Assembly: GCA_021108375.1 (NCBI GenBank)
Contig: JAIORA010000048.1
Coordinates: 62,001-126,000, forward strand
Direction: 5' to 3'
DNA length: 64,000 nucleotides
Origin: Anaerohalosphaeraceae bacterium
GTDB lineage: Bacteria > Planctomycetota > Phycisphaerae > Sedimentisphaerales > UBA12454
Below, in pieces: positions 46,910 to 56,204 of this stretch. Made by a program: the position numbers and the translations under genes. Numbering within the stretch: position 1 is the stretch's first letter; each line of letters begins with the position of its first letter. The notes beneath the pieces were generated by a model. It searched no databases. It saw nothing but the letters and a program-made list of their open reading frames with translations, and had not been told where the DNA came from.

Positions 46910-47401
46910 CTAAACATTCAAGCCTGAAACCACTGTGTCGAATACCATCGTGCCATCGACGATACCCTGCACTACACAGGTATATTTCCTTCGTTTGAAT
47001 TTTGTAATATGGCCGAGCAGCCAGAGTCTGTTGCCGGGCGAGACAGGTTTGCGGAACTTAGCTGAATCAATGCCTGCAAATCCGATGAAGCCCCCAAGCT
47101 CGTAAACCCTTTTAACGAACACGCTCGAAAGCTGCGCTGCCGCTTCTACCATAATAACGCCTGGCATCAGCGGCCGGTCGGGAATATGGCCGCGAACCCA
47201 GAATTCATCTTCGGTTAAATCTTTGTAGCCGAGAATGAGAAACTTTTCTTTGTCATACCAGACCACCGCATCCAGCTGGTCCATTTCATAACGCTGCGGA
47301 TTGACCTCAGCGATTTGCTCTTTATTAAAAATAACCTTATCAAGGTCAATCTCGGACATATCAAATAACAATGTTGGCGGCACTGGCAACCTTTCAATCA
47401 A
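46910..47401 (-). CDS. FabZ-like beta-hydroxyacyl-ACP dehydratase
   Basis: 163 residues, hot-dog fold. The catalytic stretch WVRGHIPDRPLMPGVIMVEA places the active-site His72 and Glu86, as in FabZ (H..P..P..PG....E). N-terminus is longer than usual FabZ. It probably dehydrates hydroxyacyl-ACP in fatty acid or lipid A metabolism; a planctomycete FabZ-like/FabA-like paralogue cannot be told apart. Confidence 0.85.
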   Translation of the reverse strand: MIERLPVPPTLLFDMSEIDLDKVIFNKEQIAEVNPQRYEMDQLDAVVWYDKEKFLILGYKDLTEDEFWVRGHIPDRPLMPGVIMVEAAAQLSSVFVKRVYELGGFIGFAGIDSAKFRKPVSPGNRLWLLGHITKFKRRKYTCVVQGIVDGTMVFDTVVSGLNV

Positions 47402-47687
47402 AAAACTAAAGACAGGGACTACCCTAATCTATATCAATTATATGATAAAATGAGACGACAAAACGACCCAACCAAAGGGCTATGCCGTAGGAATCTTAAC
47501 AATCCAGTTGTGGGCCGAAAATCAGCGACTTAGAGCATTTTAATATTTTCTGTTCGCATTTAGGCCGTCGTCAGGACAAGGTTGACAAGGAAGAAAACGC
47601 AACCCTACTTGTTGTAAGGTGAGTATTTCTGATGCCGACAGCCGAAGCCGCAACAGGCATAAAGCGGACACGAAAAATTAAACTGCT

Positions 47688-47861
47688 CTAGTCGGAACTG
47701 CGAATTTCGAGGACTTTGCTGCGAACGTCCTGAGCGGCCTGCTTAATCTGCTGCATCTGCTTGCGAACTCGCGTCCCGGCAGCCTTGTTTCCGCCTTCGG
47801 CTTTCCTGATGTCTTCGTCAGCTTCCTCTACCAATCTTTTGAGGTCTTCATATTCCTGCAT
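47688..47861 (-). CDS. 57-residue Hc1/histone H1-like protein
   Basis: A gene too short for many callers: ATG 47861 with GGAG 7 nt upstream, ending TAG 47688. Product MQEYEDLKRLVEEADEDIRK..AEGGNKAAGTRVRKQMQQIK..QAAQDVRSKV. It resembles the Hc1 (HctA) N-terminal module of chlamydiae and other PVC bacteria (a GNKAAxxRVR core). It probably binds DNA or packs the nucleoid, though the net charge is near neutral here, unlike strongly basic Hc1. Confidence 0.75.
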   Translation of the reverse strand: MQEYEDLKRLVEEADEDIRKAEGGNKAAGTRVRKQMQQIKQAAQDVRSKVLEIRSSD

Positions 47862-48088
47862 ATTTAGTCTCCATAAATAATGGTATCTACTAAGGGGATT
47901 TTAGCGATGGAAAGGCCTGTTGTCAAAAAAAAAAGCCTTTTTTGAGCAAAAAAACACGTTCAAAATTACACTATTCAAGCGATTTTGCCGTAAGTGCTGT
48001 AACAGGCTGGACTTTACGCTCACACTGTTCGGCAACCCCATCGTCTGGTTTGCCTGTGAAAACTCAGTATATACCTATATACGCCCTG

Positions 48089-51000
48089 CTATTTGATGTC
48101 CGGTATCACCTGATAGGCGATGACTCTGACCTTATCAGATTTGTTTTTTACGCCGCTTCTGTCGAGGATGGCCAGTACCCTTTTCTGCGGGCCTTCGGCA
48201 CCGAGCCTTACCAATATATACGCTGTGAAAATATCACTGCGAACGGTAACAAGGTCGCTGATGCGAGCAAAAATCAGATTCTGTTCCTCCAAATCGTCAA
48301 CATAGCCATCGTAACGCTCCCTGTTTGTGCTGAGGTCGGGGTAGCCGAACTGGTCAACACCATCTATGCCGTAATAATCAATGCGGTAATCGATGTCGCC
48401 AGAGCTATCTGTTATAACAGCGGCCAATTCGCCAATCGAGCTAAAGCCTGGTGCCTCTGATATGTCAGTAATATCAGTTGCGCTGAATCGGTTGGAATAA
48501 TTAATTGGGGCATCTTTCTTATCACGGAAAGCGACAATTGCCTCTGCTAATTCATTGTCGCGATTAAACCTGCTATCGGTTACCCAAGGCAGTTGCTTTA
48601 TAACACTAATCGGTGCGGTATTGATATTGACCCTGCCCTTGATTGCGGTTTTAGTCGCATCATCTATTGCCGGGTCAAAAAGGGTTATGTACTGAAACAT
48701 TTTCTGCATAACGCGGTCGTGCATATCAATTCGTGGAAAGTCATCACTGGCTCTGTTAGCAACTTCTCTGTCTCCAGCTGAAATTTGATAATCCACATTC
48801 CCCTCAAGATAATTTGTCTTGCGGAACAGTTGGGCTATCTCGCCAACATTATCAAACCCACCGTGATAAGGCCTAACGGCATACAGATGATTGCCTCTGT
48901 AAGTTAGACCAACAGTGTGGTTATATTCAAAATCATTCTCGTGGCCAAGAGTAGGGCTGATTGGGACTGGAAGGCCTAAGAGAGTAGCATTCGTTTCGCC
49001 CCAGAGACGTTTGAGAATCAATTCCCATCTGATGTCCCGCTGGTAACTGGCAAAGCTGTCGAAACCGGCAACAGCAGTAGCTGTGTCACAAAAATTAAAT
49101 GCCAAACCATCCATCTCATCGACGAGAATAGGGACTCCGTCAACATCACGATACAGCCTGAATGTTGTACCAGCATTAAATACCATCGGAGCAATTAGAA
49201 CTTCTACCGTTTCAGGCGAAGAATTCCAAGTTTCAAAACTCCAGACGCTTCCCTTACTGTAATGAGCAGGGTTTGCCGGATTAAGTCGTCCGTCAACTCT
49301 CCAGAAATATTCTGTATCTATAGGTAACCCACCTGGATCATAGGATTGAGCAGCTTGGCCAGTAACAGGAGGACTGACCAGTACGCCGAGTGGAACCGTC
49401 GTTGTAGCGTTCTCGACATCACTTGGATTTTGGCCAAAATAAACATCATAGCTATCCGAGACAACCGGGGTGCCGACCGCATTATAACCGAGGAATATCT
49501 CGCCCCATCTGAGAACAATATCCGGGTCAACGCCAGTAGCGCCATCTTCCGGCGAATCGGAAAAATCAACTTGATTGGCCAGCGGCGCAAGCGGGTCTTC
49601 AAAAATATGCACATAATATTCGCCGCCGCCATCGTTAAAATGAGCCGCATTTATAGGAATAATCTTATCAGCTACAGGCCCACCCAAATTATCTTTAATA
49701 TCCGAAATTTCCAATGTCCAATCACCATCTGGGAAATCATCATTAGCCCGGAAATTTTTGCGTAGCTCAATCGCATACGATTTATGAATAACGAGTGGTG
49801 GGTTTACGGGGTCTTCTGTAAAATTACGGGTAATTTCAGAGAGATAAATGAACGGCCTTTCAAACCCGTAATACTTGTCCGAGCCGTCGGCTATCGTAGT
49901 AACCTCTGCGTCACCATCTGTGCCATCAATAAGGTTAGCAACAATCTGAGCGAGCCAGGCTTTTCTATCGGCCTTTTCAGCGGGAGTTAAATAGGTTAAA
50001 CCATCTATATCTATGCCGAGCAGCATCTTGTCGTAAAGGTCCTGTGCGGCAGTGGCCCCGCGGGTTGCTTCTATACTAAACATCTTATCGCCATCCGGGT
50101 CGATAACACGGTCGAGATTTATCGTTGTAAAAAGATGCCGTCTGTCCCAATTCGTATCGGTATTATCAGTGATTCTGCGTCCCCAATCGCCAAGTCCCCA
50201 GTTGGTACTCCCTTTGTAATACCCGCCGGGGTTGCCGTAATGGTCAAAGGTCTCATCGAAAATCGGTTCGGATTCAATTCTCGCTACCGCCAGATTGTCG
50301 AGACAGTACCTGTACCGCAGTTCAAGCTCATCGGTAATATCATACGGGTCGTAAAGGCCGTTAGGCAAGCCACTATTCCAAACCATTTCCTGGTTATATG
50401 TCGGCCAATCAACATCATCATCAAAAACACCCCCATAACGTGCGACTTGGAAACTTTCAAGTTCATTGTCAACATTGCCATCAGCATCTTCATCTTTAAA
50501 TAGCCCCGCCAGATTAATCTGCATCTGCGTTGAGCCGTCAATCTTATTTTCCTCAAGACTGCTTGCATCAAACTGATATGCGGTATTGATATTCAGCAGG
50601 CCGGAATTGTCGATAATCCGGATAGCGGCGTATAAAGGCTTGCCCTTTTCCGAACGGATATTATCCAGCAGAATCCACTTGGCATCAGCTATGCCATCAC
50701 CATCAGCATCAGCGTATATGTTAATAGGCGCACCACTCGCATCCAAGTCAGAAGGATAAAATTCCGGATACTGACGAATAACTTGAGATACTCCCGGCGG
50801 GTCAACATCAACGTTTTGCCAGGCATAACTATTGTCCTTCAAAAAGCCCGTAACATCGGAAATCTGCCGCCAGTAATAACTCCCGCTATCCTCGTAAGGC
50901 TCAATCGAAGCGAGAAACGCGTTGTTAACATCGGGATAATCATAATAATCGAGATTAGTAACATCATCTGCTACGCCGGGACTGTCGAGAACCAACTGCT

Positions 51001-51199
51001 CGCTGATAAGCTCAATAACGGAATCAATGGCGCAATCGAGCGTTTTGGTATCGGCAACAGCAGAAGTCGAGAGATTGTCCATTCGCGAGGTCATAATGAA
51101 CATAACGCCCACAATCGAAAGAAGAACCGTCAGCACGACCGTCAATATCAGAGCCGAGCCTTTTACATTGCCTTTGGCTTTTATCTTGTAAGGTTCCAT
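48089..51199 (-). CDS. gspK: GspK-like minor pseudopilin, unusually large
   Basis: 1036 residues from ATG 51199 (AAAGGGG SD; upstream TTG at 51217 discarded). N-terminus KGSALILTVVLTVLLSIVGV is a GspK leader without the +5 Glu usual for major pseudopilins, as in GspK. GspK features: LLNINTA and VNINTAPISVIKQLPW (SAM-like helical modules). Residues about 545-660 (DSPEDGATGVDPDIVLRWGE and SYDVYFGQNPSDVENATTTV) look like a fibronectin-III-like sandwich. Typical GspK is 300-350 residues, so this tip subunit is tripled. Last gene of the operon. Confidence 0.85.
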   Translation of the reverse strand: MEPYKIKAKGNVKGSALILTVVLTVLLSIVGVMFIMTSRMDNLSTSAVADTKTLDCAIDSVIELISEQLVLDSPGVADDVTNLDYYDYPDVNNAFLASIEPYEDSGSYYWRQISDVTGFLKDNSYAWQNVDVDPPGVSQVIRQYPEFYPSDLDASGAPINIYADADGDGIADAKWILLDNIRSEKGKPLYAAIRIIDNSGLLNINTAYQFDASSLEENKIDGSTQMQINLAGLFKDEDADGNVDNELESFQVARYGGVFDDDVDWPTYNQEMVWNSGLPNGLYDPYDITDELELRYRYCLDNLAVARIESEPIFDETFDHYGNPGGYYKGSTNWGLGDWGRRITDNTDTNWDRRHLFTTINLDRVIDPDGDKMFSIEATRGATAAQDLYDKMLLGIDIDGLTYLTPAEKADRKAWLAQIVANLIDGTDGDAEVTTIADGSDKYYGFERPFIYLSEITRNFTEDPVNPPLVIHKSYAIELRKNFRANDDFPDGDWTLEISDIKDNLGGPVADKIIPINAAHFNDGGGEYYVHIFEDPLAPLANQVDFSDSPEDGATGVDPDIVLRWGEIFLGYNAVGTPVVSDSYDVYFGQNPSDVENATTTVPLGVLVSPPVTGQAAQSYDPGGLPIDTEYFWRVDGRLNPANPAHYSKGSVWSFETWNSSPETVEVLIAPMVFNAGTTFRLYRDVDGVPILVDEMDGLAFNFCDTATAVAGFDSFASYQRDIRWELILKRLWGETNATLLGLPVPISPTLGHENDFEYNHTVGLTYRGNHLYAVRPYHGGFDNVGEIAQLFRKTNYLEGNVDYQISAGDREVANRASDDFPRIDMHDRVMQKMFQYITLFDPAIDDATKTAIKGRVNINTAPISVIKQLPWVTDSRFNRDNELAEAIVAFRDKKDAPINYSNRFSATDITDISEAPGFSSIGELAAVITDSSGDIDYRIDYYGIDGVDQFGYPDLSTNRERYDGYVDDLEEQNLIFARISDLVTVRSDIFTAYILVRLGAEGPQKRVLAILDRSGVKNKSDKVRVIAYQVIPDIK

Positions 51200-51248
51200 T
51201 TTTCTATCCCCTTTCAAATCTCAACCTACTGTCTTCTGTCTTCTGTAT

Positions 51249-52124
51249 TTATTTTTTTATATAAACAATATGCTCAAAACGCCTGCCATTTTTGAAGATT
51301 CCCTGCGAATCGTAAATCGTGAATGAAAACTTTATCGCATCAATGTTAGCGGTGTCAGTCGGAAAAGTTACTATCGGAAAGACAGCAAACGGCGGCAATA
51401 TCTCACCCCACCAATACGTTATATTGCTGCTTACTTCCGCATCGTCCGGCCACCAGATGATTTCACCGGTAATACCATCTATGCCATCTTCTATCTCAAT
51501 CGTAAAATCATCGACACCAGCCGCAAAATACATCGGGTATTCGTTATTAATACTGGGGTCAACAGCAGGCCGGGTAAGCCATTTTCCCGTCGTGACAGTC
51601 TTGCCGCCTCTAAACTCTTTCTGCTGGTCAAGCAATGAACCTGAATCGTATTCTGCCTCTGTCACAAGCTGAATCGGCAATAATGGGTCAGCACCGAGTA
51701 TAGTCTGCCGCCTTGCCAAAATCTTTATTTCCCTGTCATCCTGGACTGTGGAATCAAAAGTCGGAACCTGAGCCTGCCCGTAATATATTCTCGCAAAATT
51801 TCCATTAACGATATTGCCGCTGTAACTATTGGTCGTCTCAAATTGCCCGGCAGAGAAAAACGCTATACTGTCAGCCCGAACTTCGTCGCTGCCATTTGTG
51901 GCTTTGTAAAATTCTACAACAATAGGGCTGTCCTCGTACCAGCCGGCGAAATCAGAATTGAGCTGGTCAACTATCGCCCGCAGAGTCCGCATAACCTCAG
52001 CGGTGGCCATCGCCTGTCGCTGGGCCTGGAGCGAATAGCTGAATATCGTGCCAGAGGCAAGTAATACTGCCGCTAACAGCCCCATCGCCACCAACAACTC
52101 AGTTATAGTAAACGCCTTTCTCAT
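51249..52124 (-). CDS. gspJ: GspJ-like pseudopilin
   Basis: 291 residues from ATG 52124 (AAGGAAAG SD). Leader RKAFTITELLVAMGLLAAVL with Glu at +5, then the J-type helix (RTLRAIVDQLNSDFAGWYED). GspJ normally pairs with GspI and GspK at the pseudopilus tip; the order H-I-J-K here supports this. Exact subclass is by gene order. Confidence 0.8.
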   Translation of the reverse strand: MRKAFTITELLVAMGLLAAVLLASGTIFSYSLQAQRQAMATAEVMRTLRAIVDQLNSDFAGWYEDSPIVVEFYKATNGSDEVRADSIAFFSAGQFETTNSYSGNIVNGNFARIYYGQAQVPTFDSTVQDDREIKILARRQTILGADPLLPIQLVTEAEYDSGSLLDQQKEFRGGKTVTTGKWLTRPAVDPSINNEYPMYFAAGVDDFTIEIEDGIDGITGEIIWWPDDAEVSSNITYWWGEILPPFAVFPIVTFPTDTANIDAIKFSFTIYDSQGIFKNGRRFEHIVYIKK

Positions 52125-52174
52125 CTCTATACTTTCCTTAGCCCGGCACAAAAGCCGGCGACTGTGTCCTTATT

Positions 52175-52921
52175 TTAAAACTTTATTATCCTCTGAAAAA
52201 CCCCAACATCCGGATTAGCTCCGGTCGCGGTCGTAACACCCCCAACCCCATCAGGCGGACGCAAAAACCTTATATCCGTAGAAGTCGGCATATCTGTTTC
52301 CCAATCTCTGTCAAGAGTGAGAACCGTACCATCTCGTTTAACAACACGATAGAGCCTGCCGGTAGTGGCCTCTATAATCGTGGTTGGTGGATTTATAAAC
52401 GGCCCCAAACTGCCGGTCGTAATCTCATTAAAACCAGCCACAGCGGTAGTAACATTTGTCGTGTAAAAAATGGGATAATTACCACTGCCGTAAGTATTTG
52501 CGACCGCTTTTTTCCTGCCAACAAAAATTGTAACCTGAACACTTGTTTCATCAATATCATTTACAAGTTTTCTGCAGATTCCGCTCCAGTAATACTGCGA
52601 ATTTCCACTGGCCAGGTCAACAGAGGGATAAGCAAACTCGCTATCATCAAATGGCAGGTTCAGATATAACCTCAGATATTGACATCCCATACCAGGAGCA
52701 CTGTCGCTCTGCAATCTCACGATATCAAGGCCGCGAAGCTGAACTTTCGCAAACGCCTCATCGGCGACAATAGCCGCCATCGTCCGCTCGACAGAAATGG
52801 TCGTAAAATGAATACCAAGCGGAAACATCGTCGCTACCAGCAGCAACCCGACCGTCAAAATCCCGACAGCCATCAGCACCTCGGTAAGCGAAAAACCGTT
52901 ATGTCTCAATTTTCGTTTCAT
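52175..52921 (-). CDS. gspI: GspI-like pseudopilin
   Basis: 248 residues. Leader NGFSLTEVLMAVGILTVGLL with Glu +5; longer than a usual GspI (about 120). Contains the I-type start (EVLMAVGILTVGLLLVATMF, then TTISVERTMAAIVADEAFAK). Predicted tip subunit. In an operon with 4-25 bp gaps. Confidence 0.75.
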   Translation of the reverse strand: MKRKLRHNGFSLTEVLMAVGILTVGLLLVATMFPLGIHFTTISVERTMAAIVADEAFAKVQLRGLDIVRLQSDSAPGMGCQYLRLYLNLPFDDSEFAYPSVDLASGNSQYYWSGICRKLVNDIDETSVQVTIFVGRKKAVANTYGSGNYPIFYTTNVTTAVAGFNEITTGSLGPFINPPTTIIEATTGRLYRVVKRDGTVLTLDRDWETDMPTSTDIRFLRPPDGVGGVTTATGANPDVGVFQRIIKF

Positions 52922-52925
52922 ATTT

Positions 52926-53786
52926 TTACTTTTTATCTATTATTGTGCCAGTGTAAGGATTTACACGGCGAGTTTTCAGATTTATTAGATACGAAGAATA
53001 CGCTGTGCCGCTATTGTAAAATTTCGCAAATTCTTTCCGTGAATAAATCATAAGTTCGCGTCTACTCAGCTCTTCGGAATCATCCTGAACAAACATCCCT
53101 ACCGGTGGATTTGAGCTAATATTATCTCTGGTGTTAAAAATAGTATCGTTACTCCCATTGGTCGTCTTGCCATCTTTATTACGCATCTGAGCGGTTGTCA
53201 TTACAAGCTTTCCCGATGGCGAAAAAACTATTGAAAAACTCGTCTCAGCGGTCATATCATTATTAGCACTTATATCGGCATCAGACGATATATTATTGAC
53301 ATCCATAATACCAATATTGGCTGGCAGCTTTATTGGCTTTTTACCTTCGATAGCTCGAAAGCAATCCTTATCATTACCCATAGTTTTTTCATCCTCATGA
53401 ATTATATAAATCATATATTGGTCACGATTCAGCGGGTCATTTTCTACGCCATTAGCGTCAGCAGCTTTTTGAAACCGTATGCCTGCATACCTGCGGCTGC
53501 TGATTGCCATCGCACGCGCGCTGGACAATGCCGATTCGACCATACTTAGCGTGCCGGTAGAGTCGTAAGACCTCTGCACCGCGTTAATAGCAGGGATAGC
53601 AATGCCGATAAGCGATGCGACAATAACGGTAACAACCAGCATCTCGACCAGCGTAAAACCGCCCTTTTGTTTAACGCAAAAATGGTCAGTCCCCACCCCC
53701 TGAGCAGGGACTAACCTATCACTGCTTCGGCTATCAGGCCGGAAGGTTTTTTCTGATTCAACAAATTGTTTCTGTTCAGTTTCCAT
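52926..53786 (-). CDS. gspH: GspH-like pseudopilin
   Basis: 286 residues. The first 40 residues (METEQKQFVESEKTFRPDSR...) precede a canonical leader KGGFTLVEMLVVTVIVASLI. The following SMVESALSSARAMAISSRRY, AGIRFQ is typical of GspH. The long hydrophilic leader extension is unusual and may reflect a start that lies further in, but no SD-preceded ATG is visible near KGG. Confidence 0.8.
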   Translation of the reverse strand: METEQKQFVESEKTFRPDSRSSDRLVPAQGVGTDHFCVKQKGGFTLVEMLVVTVIVASLIGIAIPAINAVQRSYDSTGTLSMVESALSSARAMAISSRRYAGIRFQKAADANGVENDPLNRDQYMIYIIHEDEKTMGNDKDCFRAIEGKKPIKLPANIGIMDVNNISSDADISANNDMTAETSFSIVFSPSGKLVMTTAQMRNKDGKTTNGSNDTIFNTRDNISSNPPVGMFVQDDSEELSRRELMIYSRKEFAKFYNSGTAYSSYLINLKTRRVNPYTGTIIDKK

Positions 53787-53801
53787 TCTATCTTCTGTCT
53801 T

Positions 53802-54290
53802 CTACCTGTTCGTTATATCGTCTTGCTTTTGTTCAGCAGTACTGGAATTCGCATCCGGCCCGCTCGACCAGACCAGCGGAAAGTTATCTTCATTTGCCTT
53901 GGAATAGCTGTAATACAGTTCTTGGCCCCACGGGTCAATAATTTCAAGGATACCATCACCATCTACATTGATAACCAATGTCGAATCTAATTCATCAATG
54001 GCTTTTTTCGCCTGCGGTACGAGCGAGAGTCGGTAATATATTTCTTCAATATCCGAATCGCAATTGGGAGAATAGCCACCAGCCAAATCATAAAACTTTC
54101 CGTGAAAATCATAGTACTGCTCAAGGGCGGTATCTATAATTACTAATTGGGCTTTTGCCATATCAAGTTTTGCACGCTTATCTACGGACTGACTGAGAGA
54201 AAAAATCCCTGCCGCAAGGATAGCGATTACCACTACCGTTACCAGAATTTCCACTATCGTAAAACCGAATTGGCTGTGTAAGTTTCTCAT
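53802..54290 (-). CDS. GspG-like pseudopilin
   Basis: 162 residues from ATG 54290 (GGAAAG SD). Leader SQFGFTIVEILVTVVVIAIL; the C-terminal part with DPWGQELYYSYSK and SSGPD is the GspG calcium-loop region. This has the length of ordinary GspG, while the two upstream paralogues are twice as long; it may be the true major pseudopilin. Confidence 0.8.
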   Translation of the reverse strand: MRNLHSQFGFTIVEILVTVVVIAILAAGIFSLSQSVDKRAKLDMAKAQLVIIDTALEQYYDFHGKFYDLAGGYSPNCDSDIEEIYYRLSLVPQAKKAIDELDSTLVINVDGDGILEIIDPWGQELYYSYSKANEDNFPLVWSSGPDANSSTAEQKQDDITNR

Positions 54291-54308
54291 TTTACTTTCC
54301 ATCAACAC

Positions 54309-55151
54309 TTATAGATTAGGAGTAAAATTGCATATATCGTCAGTCGTGCCGTAATAGCCATCGGCCCCGGCTGAAATCAGCAGAAAACTATCCGGCCGAA
54401 CAGGCCTTACGGGTGTTGTAACTATCGGGTCTGTTATAAAGGGATAAAAATTAACCGCCATTTTGGACGCGTAAGTTACCGTATCATCCTTAAGAGTACG
54501 GTCATTGAGGATATTCCGATTATCATTATAGTTATAAATACTACCTGTCGGGCCGCTTGCAATATCAGTTTTACTGGTATCGGCCTTGTAATACAGTATC
54601 GGCGTACCAACCTTTGTATTGACTATGCCGTTAGCCGTAGTAATGTCCCTTTTAGCAACCTTGAAAACATCGCAAATGAGATACCTCGCAGTAATTACCG
54701 AACTACCATCGATGAATATCTCAGTGCCTTGAAAAACGTCGATATTTGTACGCTCAAGATAAGGCCCACGTCTGGCCAAAATGTTATTATTGTCACTGGA
54801 GTCATACACACCAAGAGGGTCCCCATCTTTGAATTCCGTATCGGGATGTACGCCGAGCAGGTCATAACCAAACATCGCCTCGGCAAGCGTTTGTGCGCCG
54901 GTATAGATATAATCACTGTTAAAACCGTGCGAAGGCGGGTAATCGCCGAAATCGTTTTTGAAAAGGTCAAGGCCAACTCCGATACTCTGAATCTGAGCTT
55001 TTTGCTTCGTGTTGTTTGCCATTTTTTTCACCTGTATAAGCGCAGGAAGCAGTACGCCAACCAATATCGCTATCACCGAAATGACTGTTATCAGCTCAAC
55101 AACCGTGAATGCCTTTTTGTTTCTGTTCTTATTTTTGGCTTCAGTTTTCAT
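54309..55151 (-). CDS. long GspG-type pseudopilin A
   Basis: 280 residues. Leader NKKAFTVVELITVISVIAIL, helix continuing KMANNTKQKAQIQSIGVGLD. Then a domain ending LLISAGADGYYGTTDDICNF, the GspG Ca2+ loop (G-x-DG-x-x-G..D-I-x-N). Its C-terminal domain and length match the next gene, so the two are tandem duplicates. Confidence 0.82.
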   Translation of the reverse strand: MKTEAKNKNRNKKAFTVVELITVISVIAILVGVLLPALIQVKKMANNTKQKAQIQSIGVGLDLFKNDFGDYPPSHGFNSDYIYTGAQTLAEAMFGYDLLGVHPDTEFKDGDPLGVYDSSDNNNILARRGPYLERTNIDVFQGTEIFIDGSSVITARYLICDVFKVAKRDITTANGIVNTKVGTPILYYKADTSKTDIASGPTGSIYNYNDNRNILNDRTLKDDTVTYASKMAVNFYPFITDPIVTTPVRPVRPDSFLLISAGADGYYGTTDDICNFTPNL

Positions 55152-55225
55152 ATTTTTACGCCTTTTATTTCTAACACCTTAAAAAACTTTTAAGACTTGA
55201 GCCAGGCATCACAAATGACTCTGTC

Positions 55226-55256
55226 ATTCCCACGAAAGCGGGAATCCATTTTTAAA
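55226..55256. repeat. dispersed CATTCCCACGAAAGCGGGAA hairpin
   Basis: CATTCCCACGAAAGCGGGAA-TCCATTTTT in the 110-bp gap between two pseudopilin genes of one operon. It can form a hairpin followed by a T-rich run on the plus strand. Related copies at 19774, 23352 and 61262. Confidence 0.6.
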
Positions 55257-55261
55257 TCTGC

Positions 55262-56155
55262 CTATTCACTGAAATTATAAATATCATCACTATTGCCATA
55301 TACACCATCGTGCCCGGCAGATATAAGCAAATAAGATGTCTGATTGCAAGGTCGGTCTACACCTGTAATCTTCAAATTTCTAATTGCATCATAAAACTCT
55401 GCTCTATCATAAGCCCCGCCAGTATCTTGATAGTGCAAAACAGCCGGATCTTTAACTGTTCCACAAGCCAGCAAATCCTCATTATCAAGGACGTTATAGA
55501 TAAAGTCCGCCGGGCCATAGGAACCAGCCGTTGCATTACCTGCTGCGGGATAAATTGTCGAACTGGTATTAGCCTTAAAGTACAATATCGGCGAGCCAGC
55601 CTTTAGCACCTTACTGCCAATACTGACCCTTTTAACGCGATAAGCATCAGTAAGAACCGGAGCAGGCCTATTTCCGTCATAGACGGTTTTTGTATCTGCG
55701 TAAAGCTGATACATCTGATAAGCCTCGGTATTTTCTGCGTTCAGGTAAGGCCCTTTCCTGCGGTCAATACTATCGGCGATCTCTTCGTCAGAGGACTGGT
55801 CATCAGCATATATTATATTGTCATTTTCTTCACCTTTAGCATCTCCTACGCTCAGCGGGTCGTATCCCTGATAATCCCTGCCGATTAAAGCCGCCGCCAA
55901 ATGCTGAGCACCTACAGTCACGCCATTGTTACCACTGCCTATCGCCGTCGAATCCGGATACTCTTCCATTTCGCTGTTGAACATATCCAGCGATATGGAA
56001 ATACTGTGGAACTGAGCCTTTTGCTTTGTGTCGGTGGCTATAATGCGAACCTTTTGCAGAGCTGGCGCGAGCAGGCCGATAAGAATCGCAATTACACCCA
56101 TAACCGTTAGAAGTTCTACAATTGTAAATCCAAATTTTCTGTTTTTCATTTTCAT
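55262..56155 (-). CDS. long GspG-type pseudopilin B
   Basis: 297 residues. Leader RKFGFTIVELLTVMGVIAIL, helix RIIATDTKQKAQFHSISISL; end LLISAGHDGVYGNSDDIYNF with the same Ca2+ loop. Clear paralogue of pseudopilin A (identical DTKQKAQ/NTKQKAQ core). First pseudopilin after gspF. Confidence 0.82.
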   Translation of the reverse strand: MKMKNRKFGFTIVELLTVMGVIAILIGLLAPALQKVRIIATDTKQKAQFHSISISLDMFNSEMEEYPDSTAIGSGNNGVTVGAQHLAAALIGRDYQGYDPLSVGDAKGEENDNIIYADDQSSDEEIADSIDRRKGPYLNAENTEAYQMYQLYADTKTVYDGNRPAPVLTDAYRVKRVSIGSKVLKAGSPILYFKANTSSTIYPAAGNATAGSYGPADFIYNVLDNEDLLACGTVKDPAVLHYQDTGGAYDRAEFYDAIRNLKITGVDRPCNQTSYLLISAGHDGVYGNSDDIYNFSE

Positions 56156-56204
56156 TTTTTATTGCCTTTCAAAATTCCAGGTTCTATTTTCTATCTTCTG
56201 TCCG

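Noticed and set aside
47911-47946. AAAGGC...GCCTTTTTT as a terminator
   Set aside because: It would terminate plus-strand transcription, but both neighbours are on the minus strand; the loop is long and A-rich. Not supported as a regulatory site.
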